From: Planctomycetaceae bacterium
GTDB lineage: Bacteria; Planctomycetota; Phycisphaerae; Phycisphaerales; SM1A02
DNA length: 64,000 nt
NCBI GenBank assembly: GCA_947474065.1
Contig: CANJHD010000001.1
Span: 1-64,000, forward strand
Direction of reading: 5' to 3'
Position numbers and translations under genes: made by a program. The notes beneath the pieces were generated by a model. That model made no database searches and was not told the DNA's origin. It worked only from the letters and a program-made list of their open reading frames with translations. Below, piece by piece: positions 9,474-18,410 of the stretch (position 1 is its first letter; the number at the start of each line of letters is the position of its first letter).

Positions 9474-9706
9474 GTTTGCCGCCACTCGCACGCACGTCCG
9501 ACTGGGTGAAGACCGCCACAACGAAGTGCGCAGCAATGTCCGCATGAGTTATCGGCCTAAATTTATTAAAGACGGCTGATGACTTTGGAAGTCCGAGTCG
9601 ATCACATGCGATAGCGACTGAACTCGCGCGTTCCACAACGGACACGAACCTCGAACCACGCTTCCTGCGACAATACTTCTTTCCCCGCCCCAATGGAGAC
9701 TAGACC

Positions 9707-11131
9707 GTGCCGCGCTCATCCCACCTGCTCGCCCGCATGAACCACATCGCTCCGCAACTGCGCACCTTGCTCATAGTGATAGCGGCGGTAGTGGCAGCGG
9801 GTTTCGCTGTGACGCCGGCCTCCGCACAGTTCGGTGGCCGCGCTAATTTTGGGGCGGCATTTCAGCCCGACATTATGCAGCGAGATGTGACGCTGATGAC
9901 TAGTTCGCTAGCGCTCGAGGAATGGCAGCGCCCCATAGTAGAAGCCCTGCTCCAGGATTACATGTCTAGCTTCAACACCGGAGTGGAAGCGCTCAAGGAC
10001 CGAATGAAAGTTGCATCAGAGGATGCCGTCCGCATCAATTCGACGAACATGTCGGCGAACGGGGACGCTGTACTCGAGAGAATCATGGCGCCGCTGAATG
10101 CGTGGCGCACTGAAAAGCAACAGATGCTTGAGAAGTTCATGTCCGACCTCAAGAGCCAACTCGGACCGCAGCAACTCGAGCGCTGGTCGGCATTCGAACG
10201 CGCGCTGCGTCGCGAAAGAATGCTGCCCGATGGCGATATCTCCGGCGAAAGTATTGACCTACTTGCTGTGCTCACACGCATGCAACTGACGCCGGCAGAA
10301 CAAGAGGCTGTAAAGCAGCCTGTCGCTGCGTATGAAGTGCTACTTGATGACGCACTAGTCAGCCGAGTGACGGAAATCACGAAGTTAGAACCCGAACTTT
10401 CAGACGCCATGCGCGCCATGAATTTTGAACGCGGCGCTGATGTCCAAGACAAGATCATGGTCGCCCGGGTGGCGGTGCGTTCAGCAAACGACCTCGGCAT
10501 TGAGTTGATCGCTGCAGCTCTCGGCGACCGAGGTGACGAGTTCCACGTGCGTGCGCTCGAAGCTGGTTACCCCGATGTGTTCCGACCGCACCCAGTAATG
10601 ATCTTGATGCAACAGGCTTATGCGCTGCCATCACTAACTCCTGACCAGACCGCGCAGATTGACGCGCTGATGACGGAATTCAGTGTGGCATGCAACGACG
10701 CCAACATGAAGATTTACGAGGCAGTGCGCACCGACCAGCCCAAAGCCCCACGCAAGCGAGTTCAGACGATGGCCGATCGCAAGTCCGGCGCCGCAGGAAG
10801 CGCGCCCAATACTCCGCAAGGAGCGAACTCATCGGACCCAGTTGTAAAGGCACGCGTTGACCGCGAGAGCATGGGAGCACCGTTCCGCGATCGTTTGCTA
10901 GCCATCCTGACGGATGCCCAACGCTCCGAATTGCCGGGAGGCGTGAAAGTTGACACCAACGAGAGTCGCAAGGATGAAGGCCCCAAAAAGGGCGCGAAGC
11001 CCGATCGAACTCCGAAGTTGTCTTCTTCGGAGGAGGTCGAAACCAAGTCACCTGATACCGGCCTAAGCAATGCAAAGACCCGCCCGGTCAAAGGAATGTC
11101 ACCCGCCGGACCCGCGACCAAGCCAGAGTAA
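9707..11131 (+). CDS. Secreted helical protein of unknown function (CpxP/LTxxQ-like segments)
   Basis: N-terminal signal segment TLLIVIAAVVAAGFAVTPASAQ; motifs LTPAEQEAV and LTPDQTAQIDALM; hydrophilic C-terminus. Confidence 0.55.
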   Translation: MPRSSHLLARMNHIAPQLRTLLIVIAAVVAAGFAVTPASAQFGGRANFGAAFQPDIMQRDVTLMTSSLALEEWQRPIVEALLQDYMSSFNTGVEALKDRMKVASEDAVRINSTNMSANGDAVLERIMAPLNAWRTEKQQMLEKFMSDLKSQLGPQQLERWSAFERALRRERMLPDGDISGESIDLLAVLTRMQLTPAEQEAVKQPVAAYEVLLDDALVSRVTEITKLEPELSDAMRAMNFERGADVQDKIMVARVAVRSANDLGIELIAAALGDRGDEFHVRALEAGYPDVFRPHPVMILMQQAYALPSLTPDQTAQIDALMTEFSVACNDANMKIYEAVRTDQPKAPRKRVQTMADRKSGAAGSAPNTPQGANSSDPVVKARVDRESMGAPFRDRLLAILTDAQRSELPGGVKVDTNESRKDEGPKKGAKPDRTPKLSSSEEVETKSPDTGLSNAKTRPVKGMSPAGPATKPE

Positions 11132-11142
11132 ATCGAGAATCG

Positions 11143-12780
11143 ATGGACCACGACCTTCAGGGAATTCCCACTCCGACCGCTCCTTTCGATGCTGCGGCAT
11201 TCGCATCGATTGGAGGGGACGCCTCGCTGCGCGATCGCTGCAAGATGTTCGGCATCGAATGGGCGGAGGCTGTGCCGGAATCGAGTGATGACGCAGCCGC
11301 ACGCATTCCACCTGATGTAGCTGTGCGGCTGCGCGTTGTTCCACTGCGCATTGAGCGCGGCAAACTGTTCGTGGCGATGATTGACCCGCTTGATATCGCT
11401 GCTGTTGACGAAACCGCAGCGCATGCACGCATGCCGGTTGCCCGCATCGGACTTGATGGCGGGCTATTCAGCGAATTGATGCGCACGGTCTATGGAACCA
11501 CCGCTGCCCGCATGGCGGAAAGCCTCGCAGAAGACAGCGGCGTTGGCGGTGGAGAGGTCGACCACAACCTTGATGCCATCGAGGCTGATGATGTGCACCG
11601 GATGGCTGAGCAACCGACGCTCATCAACCTCGTCAACCTCATCATCCTCGAGGCGATTCAGAATCGGACTTCGGACATCCATATCGAACCCTTTGAGACC
11701 GAACTCAAGGTCAAGTATCGGATCGACGGCGTGCTCATTGAGCAGCAATCCCCGCCAAAACACTTGCAGCCAGCGCTTCTTGGCCGCGTGAAGATCATGG
11801 CGAATATGAATATTGCTGAGCGCTATGTGCCTCAGGATGGACACATCACGCTGCGATTTGAAGGTCGCAAAGTCGATATCCGCGTCAGCACCGTCCCCAC
11901 CGTATACGGCGAGAGCGTGGTGATGCGTATCTTGGACAAGAGCTCGCTGCCACTCGACTTGATCAGCCTCGGCATGCGCGACCAGATGCGGGACATCATG
12001 GATCGCATGATTCAGAAGCCGCACGGAATGGTGCTCGTCACTGGGCCGACTGGTAGCGGCAAGACCACCACGCTGTACGCGTGTCTGAACAAGTTGTACG
12101 ACCCACGCAAGAAGATCATCACTATTGAGGATCCTGTTGAGTATGAACTGAATGGCATCAACCAGATTCCGGTGAATCCCAAGCGAGGTCTAACATTTGC
12201 AACAGGATTGCGCGCCATTCTGCGCCAAGACCCTGATGTCATCTTCGTCGGCGAAGTGCGCGACAACGAGACTGTCGACATTGCCATCCGCTCCGCACTC
12301 ACTGGTCACTTGCTCTTCTCAACACTGCATACCAACGACTCGATTTCTTCCGTCGGACGACTTGTCGACATGGGAGCAGAGCCGTTCCTTATTGCGAGCG
12401 TTCTTGAAGGGCTACTCGCGCAACGCCTCGGACGTCGACTATGTCGCGAGTGCACAGTGCGAATCCCGCTCTCCGAGGAGACCGCGGCACGAATCTCTGA
12501 GGAAGAACGCGATCTTTTTGTCAACGGCGTTGCCATCGGCAAGGGATGCGAAAAGTGCAACGGTTCAGGCTTCCGCGGTCGAATGGGCTTCTATGAGATT
12601 GCCCGCATCAATGCGCGGCTTCGCGAGGGAATCAGCAAGAACAAGCCCGCGCTCGACCTGCGCGGCATGGTCGGTTCTGATTTTCAGCCCATGCGATTCG
12701 ATGGCATGGCAAAGGCCGCCGCTGGCCTCACAACAATCGAAGAAGTCCTCCGCGCCACTCAGGACATCGACGACGCCTGA
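11143..12780 (+). CDS. gspE: GspE/PilB-family secretion ATPase
   Basis: Walker A GPTGSGKTTTLYACL; Asp/His boxes; EDPVEYELNGINQIPVN; C-x2-C zinc motifs CREC...CEKC. Confidence 0.93.
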   Translation: MDHDLQGIPTPTAPFDAAAFASIGGDASLRDRCKMFGIEWAEAVPESSDDAAARIPPDVAVRLRVVPLRIERGKLFVAMIDPLDIAAVDETAAHARMPVARIGLDGGLFSELMRTVYGTTAARMAESLAEDSGVGGGEVDHNLDAIEADDVHRMAEQPTLINLVNLIILEAIQNRTSDIHIEPFETELKVKYRIDGVLIEQQSPPKHLQPALLGRVKIMANMNIAERYVPQDGHITLRFEGRKVDIRVSTVPTVYGESVVMRILDKSSLPLDLISLGMRDQMRDIMDRMIQKPHGMVLVTGPTGSGKTTTLYACLNKLYDPRKKIITIEDPVEYELNGINQIPVNPKRGLTFATGLRAILRQDPDVIFVGEVRDNETVDIAIRSALTGHLLFSTLHTNDSISSVGRLVDMGAEPFLIASVLEGLLAQRLGRRLCRECTVRIPLSEETAARISEEERDLFVNGVAIGKGCEKCNGSGFRGRMGFYEIARINARLREGISKNKPALDLRGMVGSDFQPMRFDGMAKAAAGLTTIEEVLRATQDIDDA

Positions 12781-12799
12781 CGTCTAACACGATTCACCA

Positions 12800-14098
12800 A
12801 TGCCGACATACCGTCATCAATCCATGGACAGCGGAGGCGTGGTTGCCTCTGGCGTGTTAGTAGCAGCCGATCGCGCAACAGCTATGCGACTCTTGCAAGC
12901 ACAAGGATTGCTGCCGATGCAATTGAGTGCCACTGATACCGAAGTGGTACAGAAGCCAACCACCGCTCGACGCAATGCGCAGGGCAGCACGGAAGCCACA
13001 GGAACTGATCCGATTGCCTATGTGAAAGGCCTGTTTCGCACCGGCACGGGTCGACCAAGTCTGAAGCGCACGGAGTTGGCGAACATCATCCGCGAACTCG
13101 CCACCGCCATCGAAGCAGGGCTTCCGCTTCTCAACGCGCTCAAAACTGTGCGCCGCCAAGCGAGTGGCAAATCGCAGCCAGTAATTCTTGATTTCATCAT
13201 CGAACGAGTGGAGTCCGGTCGCCCCCTGCATGAAGCAATGGAGGAGTATGGACCGCCGTTTGATGACATGATCATCGGCATGGTGCGCGCATCCGACGCG
13301 TCCGGGCGCATGAGCGAAGTCATGCACCAGCTTGCAGACCTCCTCGATCGTTCCGTAGAACTTCGTCGAGAACTCGTTGGAGCAACCATCTATCCACTGA
13401 TCGTTGCATGCATGATTGGCGTAAGCATCATCATTGCGGTGACATTCCTTCTGCCAAGACTGATGGCGCCCATCATCGGACAGCCCGGTGTGACGCTGCC
13501 CTTCCCCACCAAGGTGCTGCTCGGCTTTGCGGACTTCATGTACGCATGGTGGTGGCTCGTACTGATTCTGACCGTTGCCGGAGTGATTGGCTTCCGCCGC
13601 TGGGTTGCCGCTCCAAAGAATCGACGCAAGGTCGACCTCATGCTGCTTAAGGCCCCGATCGTCGGTAACCTCGTGCGCGACATTGCGGTGGCCCGCTTCA
13701 CTCGTACCCTCGGAACCCTTGTGTCGGCAGGTCTCCCGATTCTGAGCGCACTGAACATCGTGCGCGACACACTCGGGAACACCGTCCTCATGGACGCCAT
13801 CGACGGAGTTCAGGAAAAAGTCACCACCGGACAGTCGCTCGCTGAGCCACTCGAAAAATGCGGCTTCTTTCCGCCACTCCTCGTGCAGATTGTGAACATC
13901 GGCGAGCGATCCGGGCGGCTCGAGCCCATGCTTCTGCACGCCGCCACCGCGTTCGACCGCCAAGTGAACACATCCCTGAAACTGTTCACAAAACTGCTGC
14001 CGCCCGTGCTATTGGTGGGCATGGCCATGATTGCGGCGTTCGTCCTTGCTGCCATCTTGCTTCCCCTGCTGGAGATGCAAAAAGCGCTCGGCGGGTGA
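12800..14098 (+). CDS. gspF: GspF/PilC-family inner-membrane protein
   Basis: MPTYRHQSMDSGGVVASGVLVAADRATAMRLLQAQGLLPMQL; repeated T2SSF-type membrane domains. Confidence 0.92.
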   Translation: MPTYRHQSMDSGGVVASGVLVAADRATAMRLLQAQGLLPMQLSATDTEVVQKPTTARRNAQGSTEATGTDPIAYVKGLFRTGTGRPSLKRTELANIIRELATAIEAGLPLLNALKTVRRQASGKSQPVILDFIIERVESGRPLHEAMEEYGPPFDDMIIGMVRASDASGRMSEVMHQLADLLDRSVELRRELVGATIYPLIVACMIGVSIIIAVTFLLPRLMAPIIGQPGVTLPFPTKVLLGFADFMYAWWWLVLILTVAGVIGFRRWVAAPKNRRKVDLMLLKAPIVGNLVRDIAVARFTRTLGTLVSAGLPILSALNIVRDTLGNTVLMDAIDGVQEKVTTGQSLAEPLEKCGFFPPLLVQIVNIGERSGRLEPMLLHAATAFDRQVNTSLKLFTKLLPPVLLVGMAMIAAFVLAAILLPLLEMQKALGG

Positions 14099-14234
14099 CC
14101 TTGTTCAGGTTATTGGACATTACTCAGATTCACAGCGATGGTCGATGTCAGATCGGTCCGACTCGTGCGTTCAATGCGTACAACACGCACCCGTCCGCAT
14201 CTCCCCCACTCTTGACTTGAATTCATTGAAACCC

Positions 14235-14669
14235 ATGCGAACTCACCGCTTCCGCCGCCCCGCACGCCACGCACACCGCGCCTTCTCGCTCGTCGAGTTG
14301 ATCGTTGCCGTCACCATCATGGCCATCCTCGCGGCACTGGTGGTTCCGCGCGTCTCGCAGTGGATCGGTTTCACCAAAGGCAAGACCGCGCGGGCCGACG
14401 CCGAAACCATCTCCAACCAAGTGCGCATGTACATGACTGCCAAGGGGATGAGCACCCTGCCGAGCGACTTTGAACTGATCGAACTCACCGAGGGCGACGG
14501 AGCACTGCTCAACAAGAATCAAGTGATGGATCCCTGGAACAACCCATACCAGATCCGTATCCCTGGCGAAATAAACCTCGACTTCGACGTTTACAGCTTT
14601 GGCGCCGACGGCCAAGCGGGCGGCGAGGGAGAAGGCGCCGATGTCGTCGCGGGCGACAAGCGCAACTAA
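14235..14669 (+). CDS. gspG: Major pseudopilin GspG-like
   Basis: AFSLVELIVAVTIMAILAALVVPRV N-terminus; MDPWNNPYQIRIPGE...DFDVYSFGADGQAGGEGEGADV C-terminus typical of GspG. Confidence 0.9.
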   Translation: MRTHRFRRPARHAHRAFSLVELIVAVTIMAILAALVVPRVSQWIGFTKGKTARADAETISNQVRMYMTAKGMSTLPSDFELIELTEGDGALLNKNQVMDPWNNPYQIRIPGEINLDFDVYSFGADGQAGGEGEGADVVAGDKRN

Positions 14670-14684
14670 ATTACACGCGCGCGC

Positions 14685-15296
14685 GTGCCTACTTTCATGA
14701 CCCCTGCACGCCGAATCCACTCTTCAACAACAATCGCTTCCCGGCGAGCTTTCACACTCATCGAGTTGATCGTGGTTGTTGTTGTGTTGGGGATCGCTGC
14801 GGCAGCCATCGTGCCGAAGTTCACGGGGACTGCGCGGCAGGAAGCTGACAACTCTGTTGACCAAGTTGCTGAACTGTTGCGACTCTTTGCGTATCGGCAG
14901 TCGCTCAGTTCGCAACAAGTAGCACTCTGGCGCGATGGAAACGATGGTCGAATTCACTTACTCGTGATGGACATCGACCCCGAGGAGCCTGACGCTCCCG
15001 CCGCGTGGCGACCAGACCGATTTGCATCACCAGTCAGCCTTCCTTTAGGCGTGGAACTAGTAGAGATTCAGAACAACGACCAGCGCGTTGACCCAGTGGA
15101 ATGGACGATCGCAAGCATTCCTGGTGGCGAACGTCCAAAGATCGCCATTCGGATTGTTGGGTTCGGAGTTGACTCCACGGTTGCGCTTCCACAAGGCTCG
15201 CCAAGCGTCGTGCGTGTTGACGCAGATAAGCCTGCCCCCTTCGCACGCGAGCCAATCGACCTGAGCCGGGCGGGACGGGACTACGAGCCATGGTGA
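14685..15296 (+). CDS. Minor pseudopilin GspH-like
   Basis: RRAFTLIELIVVVVVLGIAAAAIVPKFTG prepilin N-terminus; operon position. Start may be GTG 14685 or ATG 14697. Confidence 0.78.
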   Translation: MPTFMTPARRIHSSTTIASRRAFTLIELIVVVVVLGIAAAAIVPKFTGTARQEADNSVDQVAELLRLFAYRQSLSSQQVALWRDGNDGRIHLLVMDIDPEEPDAPAAWRPDRFASPVSLPLGVELVEIQNNDQRVDPVEWTIASIPGGERPKIAIRIVGFGVDSTVALPQGSPSVVRVDADKPAPFAREPIDLSRAGRDYEPW

Positions 15297-15763
15297 TGCG
15301 CACTCTGCCATCCGTACATCGCTTGCGATCAGCACGCCGAGGGTGGGCGCTGATTGATGTCATCATTGGCGGCGTGATTCTTGGCATTGGTCTCGCTGCG
15401 GTCATTTCCATCGCGGAGCGTTCACTTGCGATGCAGCAGCGCTCCGAACGGGAACTTGTAGCCGCGCAACTATTAGACGGATTACTCAACGAAGTCCTCG
15501 CTGTTGGCGTGGTCGAGTGGCAAATGTCCCGCGCCTCTGATGGGGCATTCGATGCCCCGTTCGATAAGTGGCAATGGCAACTTGATATCCAGAAACACGG
15601 CCTCGGCGATCCATACTCCGTGATGGCCATTGCGCGTGACGATCGCAATCTCGAGTATCGCGTAGACACACTGCTGGCACCGCGTCCAGAGAACACCACC
15701 GATCCAGTGCGAACACCAGAAACGCCCATTGATCGCGAGGCTCGCTATGAAGCGCAACAGTAA
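15290..15763 (+). CDS. Minor pseudopilin GspI-like
   Basis: RRGWALIDVIIGGVILGIGLAAVISIAERSL; overlaps the preceding stop; operon position. Confidence 0.68.
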   Translation: MVMRTLPSVHRLRSARRGWALIDVIIGGVILGIGLAAVISIAERSLAMQQRSERELVAAQLLDGLLNEVLAVGVVEWQMSRASDGAFDAPFDKWQWQLDIQKHGLGDPYSVMAIARDDRNLEYRVDTLLAPRPENTTDPVRTPETPIDREARYEAQQ

Positions 15764-16769
15764 GCGCTATTCACAGCTTGGTTTCACGCTGATCGAACTG
15801 GTCGTCGCTGGCACGATCGCGGCCATGGTGTTGATGTCTGTCACCTTCGCACTCTCGCAGCTCAGCAAGACGCGGAACATCGCGCGCGAGCGGGTTGAAG
15901 CTTTCCAACGCGCCAGCATGTCCATCGAAGCATTGCGCCGCGATATTGCCGCAATCATTCGTACTGATGATCTCTTTGACACTCGCTTCCTACTGACTAC
16001 GCGCGAAGCAAGTGGGCGCACAGGTGGGCATGAACGAAGCAACCTACTGATCTTCAGCGTTTCAATGCGACCGATTCATCCCATCGAGTACCAAGGCGAG
16101 GGCCGCGAGTACGAGACGCAGTACCGCGTCGAGGACGACGAACTTGGTTCCGCACTGTGGCGCCGCCGCGACATGGTTCCCGATGAACGCCCCGATGGCG
16201 GCGGCGTTGCTGAGCCCATCGCGGACGGCGTTGTTGGATTCTTGGCGGAAGCGAGCGACGGCGACGGCGGGTGGCGCACCGAGTGGGACTCTGACGTAGA
16301 TGGATTGCCAAAGTTAGTGCGCGTCACGGTAACGGCGACTGGCATTCCTGTTGGTGCAGAAAAAGTTGGTCTTACCCCCGATGTTGAGCTCCGAACCGTG
16401 GTTGCCATCGATCGATTGATAGCACCGAAACCCGACCCAGCTCCCGAAGAAGAAACTCCTACAAATGGAGCCGCTGGTGCAGATGCCGTCGCAGGAGCAG
16501 GCAGTGGTGCTGGCCAGACCGGCGGCGCTCTGAGCGGGAATACCGGCGGTGGCGGCGCAGGAACGCTCACGCCCACTACTGGCGGCGGAGCGAGACCAAC
16601 AACGGGCGGACGTGGACCAGGTGGTCCAGGAATGGGGCCTGGTCAAGGAATGGGGCCCGGTCAAGGAATGGGCGGTGGTCGCGGGGGGCAAGGTATGGGC
16701 GGTGGTCGCGGCGGGCAGGGAATGGGTGGTGGTCGCGGGCGACCGGGCGGCCAGGGAGGCGCGCAATGA
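15747..16769 (+). CDS. Minor pseudopilin GspJ-like with Gly/Met/Arg repeat tail
   Basis: QLGFTLIELVVAGTIAAMVLMSVTFALSQL; C-terminal GPGMGPGQGMGPGQGMGGGRGGQGMGGGRG repeats. Confidence 0.8.
   Translation: MKRNSKRYSQLGFTLIELVVAGTIAAMVLMSVTFALSQLSKTRNIARERVEAFQRASMSIEALRRDIAAIIRTDDLFDTRFLLTTREASGRTGGHERSNLLIFSVSMRPIHPIEYQGEGREYETQYRVEDDELGSALWRRRDMVPDERPDGGGVAEPIADGVVGFLAEASDGDGGWRTEWDSDVDGLPKLVRVTVTATGIPVGAEKVGLTPDVELRTVVAIDRLIAPKPDPAPEEETPTNGAAGADAVAGAGSGAGQTGGALSGNTGGGGAGTLTPTTGGGARPTTGGRGPGGPGMGPGQGMGPGQGMGGGRGGQGMGGGRGGQGMGGGRGRPGGQGGAQ
16615..16765 (+). repeat. Tandem Gly-Gln-Gly-Met / Gly-Gly-Arg-Gly coding repeat in the GspJ tail
   Basis: Repeated ggacaaggaatgggcggtggtcgcggc-type units. 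Confidence 0.8.
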
Positions 16770-18403
16770 TTCCTGCGACCAAAGTGCCTTCCTCACCCGT
16801 ACCAATGCGCGCTCAACGCGGCAGCGTTGTGGTGGTTGTCGTGTGGGCCGTGGCAGTAGCCGCAGTCCTCGTTTCTGCAACACAGATCGTCACATTCCGC
16901 CAAGCCGTCGTTGGTCGCGAGACGCTCGCGCGTGTTCAAGCGCGTTGGGCTGCACGCGCTGGTGTTGAGCAAATGGTGGCAATCATGGAGTTTCACCTCC
17001 AGAACGCCGACCCTGATGATCCGATGGCTGTTGTGCGCGATATGGAAGAGCATGCCATTGGAACGACTGCCACGGGTGGTTGGGATATTCGTCATTTCCT
17101 CGACGGAATCGAGTGGGCTGGACCGCTTGATGAGGGTGCCAAACTCAACATCAATGTTGCGACAAATACGCAACTCCTCAACTTGCCAAATATGACGCCG
17201 GATGTTGTCGACGCCATTGTTGACTGGCGCGATGCAGACGACAATGTCGGGACACTTGGTGCCGAGAGCGACTACTACAGCAACCGTACCCTCGGCTACA
17301 AACCTCGGAATGGAAACTTTCGCAGCTTCGCCGAACTGGAACTCGTTGCAGGTGCTTGGCCGCAATATGTTCGCGGCGAGGACTGGAATCTCAACGGTCG
17401 ACTCGATCCAAATGAGAACGATGGCAACAAGAGCTTTCCGAACGACAAGCCGGACGGCAAGCTTGATGGTGGATGGTCCAAGTACCTGACCGCAAGTTCC
17501 GTGCAGAGCCCAGTGTCGCTGAGTGGTGAAGACAAACTGCCACTCAAGGGCGCTGATTCAGAATCACTCACCAAGCGCCTCGGTATCACTGCCGATCAGG
17601 CCAAGGCTTTGACAACGTATGGAAACCAGCCGAATGCAAAGCCGGAAACTCTGATCGGTACGCCGCTGAGTCAGCTTGCATCGGGCGGAACTGGCGCCGC
17701 GGGCGGAACCGGCGCCGCGGGCGGAACCGGCGGCAAAGGCGGAACGGGCGGAACGGGCGGAACGGGCGGCAAAGGCTCCGGCGGAACTGGCGGGCGTGGC
17801 TCAAGCGGCGGCTCTGGCGGAAGAGGCGGCAGCAGCGGCGGAGTGAGCGTCGAGAGCGGCGCAAGCGCCGCGAGCAGCACCGGCGCGAGCGGCGGAGGCG
17901 CGAGCAGCAGCAGAGGATCTGGTGGATCTACACCCGCTGCTGGGGGCGGATCGAGCGGACGTTCAAGCAGCGGTCGATCGAGCGCTGGCACAGCGGGCGC
18001 GGCGGCTGTCGCCGACCTGACAAATGCGCAACTCCGAGCCGTGCTGCGCGAAATCACCGCGGATGACTTCACCAAACCAGTGCCCGGTCGGATGAACATC
18101 AACACCGTGCCGGACACCGTCCTCAAGGAAGTACTGGAACTTGATCCACGCCTTGCCGACGCCATCATCGCTCGCCGGCGCGCCAAGCCCGAAGGAATCA
18201 CGAGCCTTGCCGACCTATCTGACATGTCCGGCGTGAATCCCACTGTCCTGACACAACTGGCGACGCAATTTGATGTAACTAGCAGCGTGTATACCGTGAC
18301 GAGCCGCGGTAGAGCCGCATCAACTGGGGCCGAGATTGAGATTGAAGTGGTCGTCGATAAGTCTCAGCTCCCTGCCAAAATAATCTCTTACCGCGAACAG
18401 TGA
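16766..18403 (+). CDS. gspK: Minor pseudopilin GspK-like with Gly/Thr/Ser low-complexity insert
   Basis: Hydrophobic N-terminus RGSVVVVVVWAVAVAAVLVSATQ; two helix-hairpin-helix-like segments (KLNINVATNTQLLNLPNMTPDVVDAIVDWRD; MNINTVPDTVLKEVLELDPRLADAIIARR). Confidence 0.85.
   Translation: MIPATKVPSSPVPMRAQRGSVVVVVVWAVAVAAVLVSATQIVTFRQAVVGRETLARVQARWAARAGVEQMVAIMEFHLQNADPDDPMAVVRDMEEHAIGTTATGGWDIRHFLDGIEWAGPLDEGAKLNINVATNTQLLNLPNMTPDVVDAIVDWRDADDNVGTLGAESDYYSNRTLGYKPRNGNFRSFAELELVAGAWPQYVRGEDWNLNGRLDPNENDGNKSFPNDKPDGKLDGGWSKYLTASSVQSPVSLSGEDKLPLKGADSESLTKRLGITADQAKALTTYGNQPNAKPETLIGTPLSQLASGGTGAAGGTGAAGGTGGKGGTGGTGGTGGKGSGGTGGRGSSGGSGGRGGSSGGVSVESGASAASSTGASGGGASSSRGSGGSTPAAGGGSSGRSSSGRSSAGTAGAAAVADLTNAQLRAVLREITADDFTKPVPGRMNINTVPDTVLKEVLELDPRLADAIIARRRAKPEGITSLADLSDMSGVNPTVLTQLATQFDVTSSVYTVTSRGRAASTGAEIEIEVVVDKSQLPAKIISYREQ
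17683..17800 (+). repeat. Short tandem ggcggaac(c/g)ggcgg coding repeat within gspK
   Basis: GGTGAAGGTGAAGGTGGKGGTGGTGGTGGKG. Confidence 0.8.
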
Positions 18404-18410
18404 AATACGA

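Noticed and set aside
12857-13963. 368-aa minus-strand ORF opposite gspF
   Set aside because: Antisense to a clearly conserved gene; composition looks like reverse-complement codon bias in GC-rich DNA.
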